From Prostheceraeus crozeri (Eukaryota; Platyhelminthes; Polycladida; Euryleptidae), in assembly GCA_907163375.1 (NCBI GenBank), contig CAJQUW010003226.1, positions 62,001 through 126,000 on the forward strand: DNA of 64,000 nt, written 5' to 3'. Numbering within the stretch: position 1 is the first letter of the stretch; every line of letters starts with the position of its first letter. The notes below the pieces were generated by a model. The model was not told where the DNA came from. It did not search any database and saw only the letters and a list, made by a program, of their open reading frames with translations. Shown here piece after piece: positions 47,668 through 58,351 of this stretch. Made by a program: the position numbers and the translations under genes.

Positions 47668-47890
47668 CAATGATTTGTATGGTGATTTCACTTTTATCAT
47701 TCTCATTAAAAGTATCTTTCTTCGTATTACTACTGATATTACTCAGAGTTGAAGTACAAGGATTGTCATCTTTTCTTGTAGAGGGAGTGCATTCGACATT
47801 ATTCTTTGGTGTGGTGGTTGATGGAGTGGAGAATGGAACAGAGTTCTCGGGGATACTAGGATGATCCGCCTCGTCTTCAATGAATGATAC
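47668..47890 (-). CDS. Host gene exon D
   Basis: This 223-nt exon lies between ATGTTTCAG and ATTG|GTAAGT. Only phase 0 is open, and it fits exon C. The 74 residues start VSFIEDEADHPSIPE and are dominated by Ser, Thr, Pro and Asn, as in a disordered region. It ends with a single G that combines with the AT opening exon E to form an Asp codon across an intron of 15.5 kb. That split codon is good evidence that the two exons belong to one gene. Confidence 0.7.
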
Positions 47891-48491
47891 CTGAAACATG
47901 AAGTATAAAATAAAATAGAAAATCTGGAATGCTGACCATGTACGAGTAGTCATACAAGCAGTTGTTAGTCAATATTTGCATCAAAAAGCTATTATTGCTT
48001 TCTTCAAAACAAACGAGATATTGAAGCATAAAATATTGAGAAGCTTTGAGTTCAGCTTTTGATATCAGAATATTGGCAATCTACACTACATCTTTTTCTC
48101 TGTCAAAACTAAAGCTTAATTAGCCTACGGTACTCGAATTTCTCAAAGGAACCGGTAGGTAAGAGATTCTAATCACTTAAGGACTTTTGATCAAGGATAT
48201 CAAAAATAATCAGTCATTAACCACAAATAGCGTATTGTCAGAGGGAACTAGGTGAATAGAAAGACAAAAGAGACCATTTATGTCGGAGAAAGGTCACGAG
48301 GGGACCTATAAGACACTACAAGACACACCTTCTGAGATTGACATACAAGTATATAAGACTGATGATTACGCAAAATATTTTTGATGTATGTTGTACATGA
48401 ATTTCGTTATGAAATGAGTGGAGTAAAATATTTGATTCGATTGCAATTATACTTTATAATACCGTATATTTTCGAGAGATAAAAAACTCAC

Positions 48492-48530
48492 TTTGAAAAT
48501 GATCGAGCCATTTGATAAAATCACGTGGAT
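48492..48530 (-). CDS. Possible 39-nt cassette exon between C and D
   Basis: A 39-nt stretch is bounded by TTATGTCAG and AAA|GTGAGT on the minus strand. It is a multiple of three and would be silent for phase if included between exons C and D, adding 13 residues (IHVILSNGSIIFK). Another frame reads PRDFIKWLDHFQ, which looks more protein-like but breaks the downstream frame. It could be an alternative exon, an exon of another transcript, or chance. Confidence 0.25.
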
Positions 48531-49079
48531 CTGACATAACAACAATGTGTATCTCTATACGCGAATATGCTATATAAGGAGACATTTTTCAAGCAATAAC
48601 CTTTCCTAAAAACATCGAAAATTGTAGGCATAAGCCCATATTTCTAAGTATCATAGGATGTGGCAGAACTTAGTGGAAATTGTTTGATTGCAATTACACA
48701 TTTTAATTCTATCGAAGTGTTATTGAGCAATTACTTACATTAAATATAAATATAAAATCAATAAATTAAAATACAAAAAATGGCCACTCAGCCAGTAAAT
48801 CTCTAAATAACAAACATTGAGATCGATAGAGGCTTCCTCTGACTGAAGCAGCATTACCACGCTGCACGGTAGGACTCAATCGTTGAGTCAGTTGGACCTG
48901 TTGTAGCCTATCTACGACGAACGGATTTATCGCGACTGAAACCTTCTACAGCAACCAATCAGTTGTGAGAGTAGGGTTTTGATGGCATGATCATAAATGT
49001 AACATGAAGATAACTGAGCATTAGGGTATCGAGCAGGATTAGTTAAAGTTAGGCTGCAGCTGTGTATTTTAATTAAGCT

Positions 49080-49505
49080 GTGTTAACTCAACATCCCGAG
49101 GCTCATGATGAGAACACTGAACAAGTAGTCGATAAGCTGATGGAAGCCATCGATGTTGACGTTGACATAGATTCCATCGAGAGGATCGGGAGACGCAACT
49201 CCAAATTCTCGCGTTTGATTAAAGTAAAAACGAAAAGTAAAATTCAACGCAATAACGTACTCAAGCAGGCAAAGAAACTGAGAGAAGATGCAACTCATGA
49301 TGGCGTTTACATAAATGCTGACAGGTGCCCATTGGATAGAAAAGAAGACAAACGTCTACGAGAATTAATTCAAATTTTCAGAAGAGACTATCCAAATGAG
49401 ACATTTTTCATTAATAGAGGAAGAATTATGAAAGGGGACGTTATCATCGAAACAGCCGACCCGCTACGTCAAATTCGCGCATTGCCAAATACATGCAATA
49501 TGTAA
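49080..49505 (+). CDS. ORF1 protein of the L2-like element, N-terminally truncated
   Basis: About 141 codons with no ATG at the start, so the natural beginning has been lost. IERIGRRNSKFSRLIKVKT and VLKQAKKLRED, then VYINADRCPLDRKEDKRLRE match the C-terminal part of the neighbouring ORF1 (RIGR, VYVNPDLTPLEQN). This is the RNA-binding ORF1 region of L2/CR1-type elements, basic and likely RRM-like (inference). The stop is TAA at 49503, and ORF2 is in the same frame 75 nt later. Confidence 0.7.
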   Translation: MLTQHPEAHDENTEQVVDKLMEAIDVDVDIDSIERIGRRNSKFSRLIKVKTKSKIQRNNVLKQAKKLREDATHDGVYINADRCPLDRKEDKRLRELIQIFRRDYPNETFFINRGRIMKGDVIIETADPLRQIRALPNTCNM

Positions 49506-52190
49506 CTACGTCGTCAACCTGTAAAGCAGAGGAAGAAACCTGAAGCAAAAGCGTTAACTGATCAATTTACTAATCTTTGTTTGCCGAGTGTTTCATTGAC
49601 TAATATAAGGTCTATCCGAAATAAAGTCGACGAGGTACGGACATTTCTATCTACGCATCGCCCGAATCTTCTACTTCTCACGGAAACCTGGCTTGATGAC
49701 ACTGTTGATGACTCCTCAATAACTTTACCGAACTATATACTACATCGCGCAGATCGACATTCAGCGAAGAAGGGTGGAGGTATATGTTGTTTTGTTCGGG
49801 ACGTTTTTCACTCAGAATCCCTCCTGACTGTTTCTAAAAATGACGAAGTAGAAATTCTGGTTGTAAAAATATGTTATAAATCATTTAAATGCATCGTGGT
49901 AACCATTTACTTTCCGCATGGATCATCTTTATCCTCAATTATTATTCAAGAAGTCTCAAATTTTGTAATTTCCGCAGTGGATGACATTTTGAACAAGTTT
50001 TCATCTTACTCCGTCATGTTCGCAGGTGATTTCAATCGCATCTCGAGTGACTTCCTCGAAGATAACTTTTGCGTGACGAATGTAGTAAATGAGCCTACTC
50101 GTTATGATGCTTGCCTTGACATGATCCTCATCCCAGACAACTATATTCCATACTATGATCAACCTACGATCACACCACCGCTTAGTCACAGTGATCATAA
50201 TTGCGTTATCCTCAAACCAAAACGAGAAATTATCTTAGAAGACAAACTGATTGAGGTGATTGATTTCCGCCAATCATATTTGAACGATGCTCAATCATTT
50301 CTAGATTCTCTTGATTGGGATGTGCTATTTGACAACAAAACTTTGAATGAGATGTGCGATATCTTCTATGGTGAACTTCGAAAGAGTTTTGATTTTTTAC
50401 CTCGTAACATTATCAGGAGGTCTCCCAAAGACCCACCTTGGATGACAAATACAATAACTGTCCTAATAAATAAAAGGTATGATGCATACAGAAAGAAAAA
50501 CTGGCCTCAATATCAGCATTATCGAGAAAAGGTGAGAACCGCCATTTTTTGCGCCAAACAAAGCTGGGGACGTCATATGATAAAACGTAATCGCTCAATC
50601 TGGGACATTCGAAAGCAAGTTCTTGATAAAAGCAATGACAATTGTAACTGGTTGCTGAACTACAAACCAAATGCATCGGTTGAGTCAGTCCTTGAGGAAA
50701 TAAAGAAAAACATCTTTCCTGGTGTATCGTCTAAACTCTCATTTCCTCGTAATTCCTCCGATTATCAGAATTCATTGCCCTTTGTTGTATCCGAAGCTGA
50801 AATCAATACACAATTAAAGAATGTCAATCCAAGAAAATCCAAGGGTTCAGACCAGATTCCAAGCCTAGCGTGGTCAAAGTTTGCTGACAACATCTCCTTA
50901 CCTCTTTCACTAATTTTCCGAACCTGTCTCAAATTTGCTGACCTTCCGAAGAGCTGGAAAATAGCAGATGATGTTCCCCTTCCAAAATTCACACCACCAA
51001 GTGTCAACAACATCAGACCAATTTCCCTTCTGCCAATACCAGAAAGGATATTTGAGAAAATTCTTGTAAAGAACATGGGCAAAGAATTTCTCTCTCGCTT
51101 CGACGATGGACAATTTGGTTACAAGAAAAAATCGTCTACAGCATGTGCCCTAATTGAAATAGAAAATTTCATAATTGCGAAGCTTGAAAGCACCTCAGTT
51201 AAAGCTTGTCATTTGATTGCAGTGGATATTATGAAGGGTTTTGACAGGATTCCTCACGACCTTTTAATGACGAAAATGGTACGAGATGGATTTAGTGAGT
51301 TCCTGATTGTATTCATTGCTAATTATCTTTTCGAAAGAGAGGCGAGGCTGCGCTGGAACGGGCATTACACTTCTCCTGTCAGTTTGAATTGCGGAATCCC
51401 TCAGGGATCAACTTTAGGTCCCCTGATATTCGCATACTTCGTCTCAGACTTACAGTGTCAATCAAGATCAAGTACATTGATGGTGAAATACGCAGACGAT
51501 ATATTTCTAATGGGAACAATACATAAAGACGCTATCTCTTCGAATGTACACAATAGTTATAACGTCATCATCAAATGGACAACAGACAACAAGTTAACTG
51601 TTAAAAAAGAAAAATGTCAGCAAATGTTCTTATCACTCAATAACTCGTTCGATGGATCATCGTTTGAAATTCCTGATATTCCAATTAGAACGGAAATGAG
51701 CATTTTGGGAGTGAAGTTTTGCTCTAACATACAATGGAAGCCTCATATTCGTAATGTCTGCAAGAGGTCATCTTCACGACTATTTGCACTGCGACAAATG
51801 AAAGAATTCGTAACCAGGGAAGAGTTAATTGCAGTATACCAGAACTGCATACGGAGCCTTCTGGAGTATTGTGCACCTCTCTTCACTGAGCTAGACAGAG
51901 CATCAGAATGTCTCATAGAACAGATTCAAAGAAGATCCCATGCTATCGTGTGTCAATCAAAACACTGTGAATGTGCGAATTTCGTCCCACTTCATTACCG
52001 CCGTAAGGTGCTTGGTTTTCGACTTTTAGAGAAAATTTATGGTGATAGTGATCATCCTCTCCATCATCTCATTCCGCCCATGATGACCCACTCACGAAAT
52101 TTCATGCTTCCGGTAATACGATCAGCTCACCGAGAAAAAACTTTTGTGATATCTATGTGTAAGCTTTTCAACAATGGCTTCACAATTTAA
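49506..52190 (+). CDS. ORF2: endonuclease-reverse transcriptase, intact
   Basis: An open frame of about 890 codons, in frame with ORF1 and separated from it by a single TAA. Numbering from the TTG at 49581: the APE endonuclease occupies residues 1 to about 215 with N8, E35 (TETW), GDFN (149-152) and SDHN (204-207). The RT spans about 410-690 with motif A D549 (VDIMKGFD), CGIPQGSTLGP and Y637-ADD. A C-terminal Cys/His-containing region follows (CQSKHCECANF). All catalytic residues expected for nicking and target-primed reverse transcription are present. No ATG opens the frame, so translation presumably relies on reinitiation, readthrough or a downstream ATG. Confidence 0.85.
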   Translation, partial: LRRQPVKQRKKPEAKALTDQFTNLCLPSVSLTNIRSIRNKVDEVRTFLSTHRPNLLLLTETWLDDTVDDSSITLPNYILHRADRHSAKKGGGICCFVRDVFHSESLLTVSKNDEVEILVVKICYKSFKCIVVTIYFPHGSSLSSIIIQEVSNFVISAVDDILNKFSSYSVMFAGDFNRISSDFLEDNFCVTNVVNEPTRYDACLDMILIPDNYIPYYDQPTITPPLSHSDHNCVILKPKREIILEDKLIEVIDFRQSYLNDAQSFLDSLDWDVLFDNKTLNEMCDIFYGELRKSFDFLPRNIIRRSPKDPPWMTNTITVLINKRYDAYRKKNWPQYQHYREKVRTAIFCAKQSWGRHMIKRNRSIWDIRKQVLDKSNDNCNWLLNYKPNASVESVLEEIKKNIFPGVSSKLSFPRNSSDYQNSLPFVVSEAEINTQLKNVNPRKSKGSDQIPSLAWSKFADNISLPLSLIFRTCLKFADLPKSWKIADDVPLPKFTPPSVNNIRPISLLPIPERIFEKILVKNMGKEFLSRFDDGQFGYKKKSSTACALIEIENFIIAKLESTSVKACHLIAVDIMKGFDRIPHDLLMTKMVRDGFSEFLIVFIANYLFEREARLRWNGHYTSPVSLNCGIPQGSTLGPLIFAYFVSDLQCQSRSSTLMVKYADDIFLMGTIHKDAISSNVHNSYNVIIKWTTDNKLTVKKEKCQQMFLSLNNSFDGSSFEIPDIPIRTEMSILGVKFCSNIQWKPHIRNVCKRSSSRLFALRQMKEFVTREELIAVYQNCIRSLLEYCAPLFTELDRASECLIEQIQRRSHAIVCQSKHCECANFVPLHYRRKVLGFRLLEKIYGDSDHPLHHLIPPMMTHSRNFMLPVIRSAHREKTFVISMCKLFNNGFTI

Positions 52191-52315
52191 ATTGACTATT
52201 TATGTTCGATATCACTTTATTCGCTTCATTGTGGTTTGTTAAGTTTGCTTACTTCAAATGACTTTTTGAATACTTTGTAACGCCCCACGATTTTCAGTAT
52301 TGGGGTTCTATTTCA

Positions 52316-52348
52316 AATAAACGATTATTATTATTATTATTATTATCT
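52316..52348 (+). terminator. Polyadenylation signal and (ATT)n tail
   Basis: AATAAA is followed within four bases by about seven ATT units, the 3' end of the L2-like element. Confidence 0.8.
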
Positions 52349-52754
52349 GAACTGTCGGATGTTCTGTGTCTGCTGATCGTGATTCCAGTGGATATACATT
52401 TTGCTGCATCGCGTCTTTCATTGCCGTAGTTTGTCGCCGAAATTTATGTTGTCAGATTCGTCACGTTACGAGCTTTCGAGCGGTGCTAATTTCAACAACG
52501 TGGGATCCCTATCCTAATCATGAATCGCTTTTTGTCCTTTCTCTTCTTGAGTATCATAACGTCTGTCAATCTGCATAACCGGAAACTCGACTGAACTGTT
52601 CTCCACGGTCTGCAAGATTGTTGATTTCAATCTAAGGTCATTGAATGGTTAATTAATCGGAATCAGTGATTCGGTGGTGTATCACTTCAGGTGTTAGATT
52701 AGCATCCAATGGTCAGGAGGTCGAGACTGCGACGTGTAGTTTTGTGTCGGTATC

Positions 52755-53489
52755 ATGAGCCAATCTCCTATGACTAGAGGAAAAAGTAAAAGGAAATCAG
52801 AATCTTTTGTATCTTCTAATGATATGAAGCAACTTTTAGAAGCTACCAAGGATGAATTGATGTCCTTTTTTGAAGCCAAATTCAATGATGTAAATAACTC
52901 TATCGTGATGCTGGCAACCCGCGTTACATCTATGGAAGAGTCATTGACCTCCTTAAGATTTGAGGTTCTTCTACTAGATACAAAAGTTAAATCGCTAAAG
53001 AATGAGGTGGATGGTTTTGGTGAAGCTTCAAAGCATTTGTTTGATTGTGCTTTGCGAGAATTCCAGCAAATTCAGTCTCGCAAGAAGAATATTATTGTTA
53101 AAGGGTTAAGCGAAAAGAATAAAGGTAGTTTAGATGAACGGATTGAGCATGATAAGAATAAATGTCGGGAACTATTTTCTTCAGTACAGTTACCAGATCT
53201 GAATATAAAAAATGTTCGAAGAATTGGTCGTCAAAGAGATGATGGCAAGTGACTGCTCAAGGTTGAATTTCACAAAACGTTTGAAAAGCAGTTAATAGTG
53301 GAGAAAGCTAAAAATTTGCGCAATACAAGATTTCGAGATGTGTACGTCAATCCTGATCTCACCCCTTTGGAACAGAACCGAATGAAAGAACTTAAAATGG
53401 AACTCAAGGCTAGGAGAGAGAGGGGAGAAGACGTCGTTATTTCACGTGGAGTTGTGGTGGATAAGTCGCAGTTGAAAAATTTTCGGTAG
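52755..53489 (+). pseudogene. ORF1 of second L2-like element, one premature stop
   Basis: ATG at 52755 opens a 244-codon frame interrupted only by TGA at 53250. The N-terminal third is Ser/Lys-rich, followed by a helical, probably coiled-coil stretch (LLEATKDELMSFFEAKFNDV, then regular Leu/Val spacing to about residue 105). The basic domain reads SRKKNIIVKGLSE and VRRIGRQRDDGK, then VYVNPDLTPLEQNRM and ISRGVVVDKSQL. The coiled coil plus RNA-binding layout is that of ORF1 chaperone proteins. The stop probably arose from a CGA codon, since it sits where a basic residue is expected. Confidence 0.75.
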
Positions 53490-53539
53490 GGCTTTTAAAC
53501 ACTCAGCGTTTATTTTCCGGTAAGCCCAGTCAATTTGTT

Positions 53540-56167
53540 TTGGAAAACAGCCATAAATCATATGTGAATCCTACACCCAGCATTTTATTGACGAATGAGC
53601 GTTCTATTTTTCATAAATTTGACGAGTTGTGTGTACATATTAGCATCCTACGCCCTACTGTTGTGGTTATAACTGAATCTTGGCTAAATCCTGACTACGA
53701 TGACAGTTTATTCTATATATCTGGATATTCTTTGATGAGAGATGATCGAATGAATCAACGTGGTGGAGGAGTGATGGTATGGGTTCTGAATACATATGAA
53801 ATACAAGTAATTGATTGCGTCAGAGCTAAACCCAAGGCTATCAATTGTGTCCAGCTTCTTTCGAATAGTAAAATTTTTCTTTGTGCTGTTTATGTTCCTC
53901 CTGCTCTTAGTGCAGATGAAAATCGTGGAATAATTGATTTCTTATCAGAATCAATCGATGATGTTCAGAACATAGCTGTCAATGTTAAAAGTATATTATG
54001 TGGAGATTTTAACAGATTGAACGTGAGTTTCCTAACGGACTTTCATGACTTGCATAATGTGGTTACCTCCCCAACAAGAATTGATGCTATATTGGATTTA
54101 GTTTTCGTCGAAGGTAGCATTTTGGAAACATTCACGGAGCCAATAATCTATCCCCACTGTCATCTTCTGATCACAATGTTGTATTTGTAAGGGGATCCGC
54201 ATGTTCCCAAGACCCAGTTCAGCGTTTCGTGACTTTATTTGACTACAGAAAAGAATATCTTGGTAATTTCTTGAATACGATGGCAAACGTTGATTGGCAT
54301 GAGCTATACTCCAGTGAGCAGAATATTGATATCAAGACTTCAAAGTTTTATGAACTCCTGCAACCGGCCTTACGAGAAATTCCAAAAAACACAGTCGTTT
54401 TGACAGACCGGGATAAGCCGTGGATGACGCCTTTGACAAAGTATATCATTCAAAAACGCTGGGACGCCTTTAGAGCTGGTAATTACGAATTGTATGAGCA
54501 TTATAAGATCAAAGCAAAACTAGAAATAGATGCAGCAAAACGAGCCTGGAGTAAACGGTCACTTGATGATACACGAAGTATCTGGAACATTGTAAAGCAG
54601 TACAAAGGCACGAATAAAGCCCCACTGAGAAATTGTGATATATCAGCCGATGATTTAAATGACTTTTTTACGTCAATTTTCAGTGACAAAGTTAATTCGA
54701 CACCTATTGCTGGTGATTCACCGTGGTGTAGCTTGATTGAACCGAGCGAAATCGAGGAACTGCTTCAAAAACTGCCAAATAAAGGCGAAGGGTCGGATGG
54801 TTTTCCGAGCAAATTACTGAAAGTCGGGTCATCATATCTCTGCTACCCTTTATGTCATTTGTTCAACACTTCATTATTGTTGAATACTTTTCCGGAATTG
54901 TGGAAAATGGCAAAAGTTGTACCTGCTCCCAAGTGCCTTCGCCCATCTGTTGCTGATTTTAGACCAATTTCGGTACTACCTGTAATCGCCAGAATTTTTG
55001 AGCGGCTTATTTTGAAGCGCATGTATCCAACTTTAATTGACCTCTATGGTTCTAATCAGTATGGATTTCTCAAAGGTAGCAGTGCCGTCTATCACATAAT
55101 AGCCTTATACGACGACATATGTAAAAAACTGGATGATGCAACTAATAATGCAGTATCGGTTGTGAGTTTTGATTTATCAAAGGCGTTTGATACTGTCCCC
55201 CATCATTTGTTACTTGAAAAGCTTATTGAGATTGGCATTCATAGAGGCTTCATTGCCTGGTATAATTCGTATTTGGAAGGCAGGAAGGAATTTGTAAGCT
55301 ACAACAACCAAACAAGCTATATCTCTAACGTGACATCTGGACTGCCGCAAGGAGCTATTTTGTCACCGTCTCTTTTTGTGTATTTGTTGGAGGATTGATG
55401 ACAATTCATCCTACTTGATGACTCTACATGATGACAATTCGATTTTCAAATATGCCGATGACATTTTTCTTTGCCTAACTCATAAGATCTCAAACAGCAA
55501 CGAGATTAGGAATAAGGAGGAGCTTCAGCATGTTGTTGGATGGGCGACAGAAAAAGGCCTTTCCTTAAATATGACTAAAAGCTGTCAAATGCTGATTAAA
55601 ACTAAAAGTACATCTTCCGTCAGCCCTCTTGATTTTTCTCTCCCATCTCGGAAGGATTTGAGTATTTTGGGTATCCAAATTAGTGAATCACTATCATGGA
55701 CCGCGCATGTAGATGCTAGATTGCGTAAAGCTAGCAAATTTCTCCATCTTCTAAGGGTACTGAAGAACATTATTACCAAAGATGAACAGGTTCGTGTATA
55801 CCAATGTCTTGTTCTTGGTACTGTGAGTTATGGCAGCACGGTGTATGTTGGCAGCATTTTGAAAAAGGATAAGCGTAAGAACAACAAATTCGTGCGTCGC
55901 TGTCACTGGGTTATATGTGGAAAGGAATGCAAGGAGGAGGACTGTCTACCTGATTTTTACCAGGCACAGGAAAAGCAGGCACTCAGACTGTTTTCGAAAG
56001 CTTTGAGTTTTGTTGACCATGTGTTGCATCCTATTTTGCCTGAACGTTTGCCAAGTGGTCGCGTCAGAATTCCAAAATGCATTACCTTGAGACATCAAAC
56101 TTCCTTTGTGCCGTTTATGAGCAAAATGTTTAATTCCATGTTCTCAGGTTCTCATCGTCTGACTTAA
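53540..56167 (+). pseudogene. ORF2 of second L2-like element, two frameshifts
   Basis: The endonuclease (53540-54190) has TNERSIFHKFDEL, ITESWLN, GGGVMVWV, CGDFNRL and, after a one-base shift near 54155, PLSSSDHNVV. RT follows (54229-55398) with PWMTPLTKY, FRPISVLPV, YGFLKGSSAVYH, SFDLSKAFDTVPHH (motif A intact) and SGLPQGAILSPSLF. After a second shift near 55390 it reads FKYADDIFL, SLNMTKSCQML and LGIQISESLSW to the end at 56167. Apart from the two shifts there are no further stops. TTG, not ATG, is at 53540, so the natural start is uncertain. Confidence 0.8.
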
Positions 56168-56223
56168 ATCTTGACTTTATTTGGTACTTCATAACTTGTA
56201 ATTGATGATTTTTAATTTTGAGA

Positions 56224-56262
56224 AATAAACGCTTTCTATTCTATTTCTATTCTATTCTATTA
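56224..56262 (+). terminator. Polyadenylation signal and (TTCTA)n tail
   Basis: AATAAA at 56224-56229 is followed by repeats of TTCTA/TTTCTA, the 3' end of the second L2-like element. Confidence 0.75.
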
Positions 56263-56269
56263 TCTTCAC

Positions 56270-58080
56270 CGCCTCCCACATCACATCAAAATCAACGCAA
56301 GTCATCCGTGGTGATTTTGAGCTTTGGAGACCACTTTGGAGATATATCTTCAGATATCATATGTCTTCAATTTAGGAATACATAATTAGCCAACAGCTTA
56401 TTAGTACTATACTATATGTCAATCAGTTTCGCGTAGATAGATTTTCACATCAGACGTGTCAATGGTGCACATTTGCTATGGGACTACATTCAGAGATATT
56501 TAGACAAACTGCATTATCTAGTTTGAAATGGCTGTGTATTTTCACCATTAGTGAACCACCTTTATATATAACAACATAGTACAACACAACAAAAGGTCAA
56601 GCTAAATAAGTTATGGATATCAGGTGGTTGACAAGAGACTGTGTATCAAATGCACCAAATGTTGAAGATACTTATCTTCTACAATTAATGTTTTGATTAG
56701 TTAGGTTGGATGAACCACAGATTAGCCTACAATTCAATGGGTAAGCTATTAATTATTGGAAATGTGCAAAATGCATGGCAGCAATAAAATTCATAACTGT
56801 ATACGTGACATATCTACCTCTAATGTTTTAAAGATGTTGACCTTACTACATGAACTTTTAATATCATGGAGTTACTATTTGCATTACTTACAATTCAATG
56901 CTTTACAAGTTTACAGGACAGAGAATGGCTATACGATTCTGTCGGATATAGACAGGGACACTAGTTGATAAATCCCGAAGGCTTAAGCTCGAAAAATTTA
57001 TCAAACAATTTTACAAGCCTCTAACTACACCTTTTCCCATTCAACTTTGATAGAATTCCTCTCAAATTTCTGAATTGGTGGTGGCAACCAGCTGCAGGGA
57101 ATCTGAATCAGAATAAGAATGGAACTTCATAATGTAACCAGCAGTACAATAGAACCACAAGACGGATGTGTATGCACTCAGCAATACGAGGCCACTGCAA
57201 TGAGTCCAGAGAAGGTGCGACATAATCGTTGGAGTGGGTATAGAAAGCATGTGAGTATTGACACTATGAAATATGCGAATATCTGTATGCAAATCGCAAA
57301 GAAAATGCATGTATAAGCATACTTATCTACATCCTTTAATTGCACGCATGTTTTCACATTGCAGATCTTTAACAAAAAAAGATATAATTATGATCGTGAT
57401 TTTGAGCATTCTGATTTTCACATAGACTGCGTCATCTGCACGATATTTACCCGCTGATGCTGTAAAACATTGCATCCACTCCGCTTTTCAAGAATGTGCG
57501 TCCTTCTCCACATGTAAGTAGCTACCGTTAGAAATTCTTGATCACGAGGATGCATTAGAAAGTCTAACAACGATAGCTCACTATCTCAACTCAGAAACAC
57601 CTTAGCAACCGAAATCAGTACTTAACTTTACTTCCAATGGAATGAAGTAAAGAAAAGATGAGGAATTATGCATGACACTGTTAGCAGTGATCAGAGGAGC
57701 TCTTCACGTAAATCCTGATGTCCCAACTTATGTCCTAACGCATTTTCGACAGATTGGTATGCTATTATCACATAAAGCTTATGTTAAGTTTGATATAATA
57801 ATCGAAGATATATTCATTATAAATATCCACCGTAATGCTGACATATCTTAGTGATGAAATTGCAATTGATAATCGAGAGAAATTCACGAATATCACTATG
57901 ATTTACATTTACGAATGACAGCGTCCGTATAAGTTACAAATTCAAACACATATACGACGATTATTCATCGCTTGAAAAAAGATAAGCAGCATCATATTGC
58001 AGTATTTACAGATTGCTGTTATCTGGTTTAAATTTTTGTGATAGCCAATGAAATCATAGTGTAAATTTTATAAAGAAGTG
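56270..58080. other. Intronic DNA without recognised features
   Basis: AT-rich sequence with short frames on both strands; no element ends or known motifs were seen. Confidence 0.5.
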
Positions 58081-58088
58081 TAACTTAC

Positions 58089-58138
58089 TGCAAGAGGAGA
58101 TAATACTGTATTACTGGAGCACAGCATCCGATCATTAT
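58089..58138 (-). CDS. Host gene exon C
   Basis: This is a 50-nt exon between acceptor CCTTTCAG and donor GCA|GTAAGT. It begins with two bases that complete the codon left open by exon B (T+AT, Tyr) and then reads 16 codons, NDRMLCSSNTVLSPLA, ending in phase 0 as exon D requires. The short length makes the reading weak alone; the match at both ends supports it. A 155-bp hairpin element lies only about 60 bp upstream of its acceptor. Confidence 0.55.
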
Positions 58139-58196
58139 CTGAAAGGGAACGATCTGATTGTCATGACGAAATTACACCAATCGAATTTGGTAGCAT

Positions 58197-58351
58197 AAAT
58201 ATCAAAGTGAGGAACCCAAGTATTTGTATATTTCGAACAGCTCTTTGGTTATCGTCAGAAGGTCACAATGACCAAAGAGTTGGTCGAAGTATATAAAGGT
58301 TTACAACAAAAAAACATTTTACAAATACTTGGGTTCCTAACTTTGATATTT
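58197..58351. repeat. 155-bp hairpin MITE
   Basis: AAATATCAAAG and GAACCCAAGTATTTGT open a 31-bp left arm mirrored at 58321-58351 with two mismatches. The interior also folds partly (CTCTTTGGT / ACCAAAGAG). No gene is present; it lies 59 bp upstream of exon C. Confidence 0.65.

Larger units (their letters stand above)
49075..52348 (+). mobile_element. L2-like non-LTR retrotransposon, 5'-truncated, intact ORF2
   Basis: ORF1 (truncated at its start), ORF2, a 3' region of about 125 bp, AATAAA at 52316 and an (ATT)n tail make a near-complete unit of 3.27 kb. Short tandem-repeat tails are typical of the L2/CR1 group. It lies in the host intron between exons C and D, on the opposite strand, and is the least decayed retrotransposon here. 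Confidence 0.8.
52350..56262 (+). mobile_element. Second L2-like retrotransposon, full-length but damaged
   Basis: A leader of about 400 bp, ORF1 with its ATG, ORF2, AATAAA at 56224 and a (TTCTA)n tail are all present. It starts directly after the tail of the previous element, in the same orientation. Protein similarity to the first is clear (KYADDIFL, PKFTPP/PKCLRPS) but low, so they are different families. The tail unit also differs. Confidence 0.75.

Noticed and set aside
53250-53252. In-frame TGA in ORF1 as selenocysteine or readthrough
   Set aside because: A point mutation from an Arg codon is simpler, and the same element has two frameshifts in ORF2.
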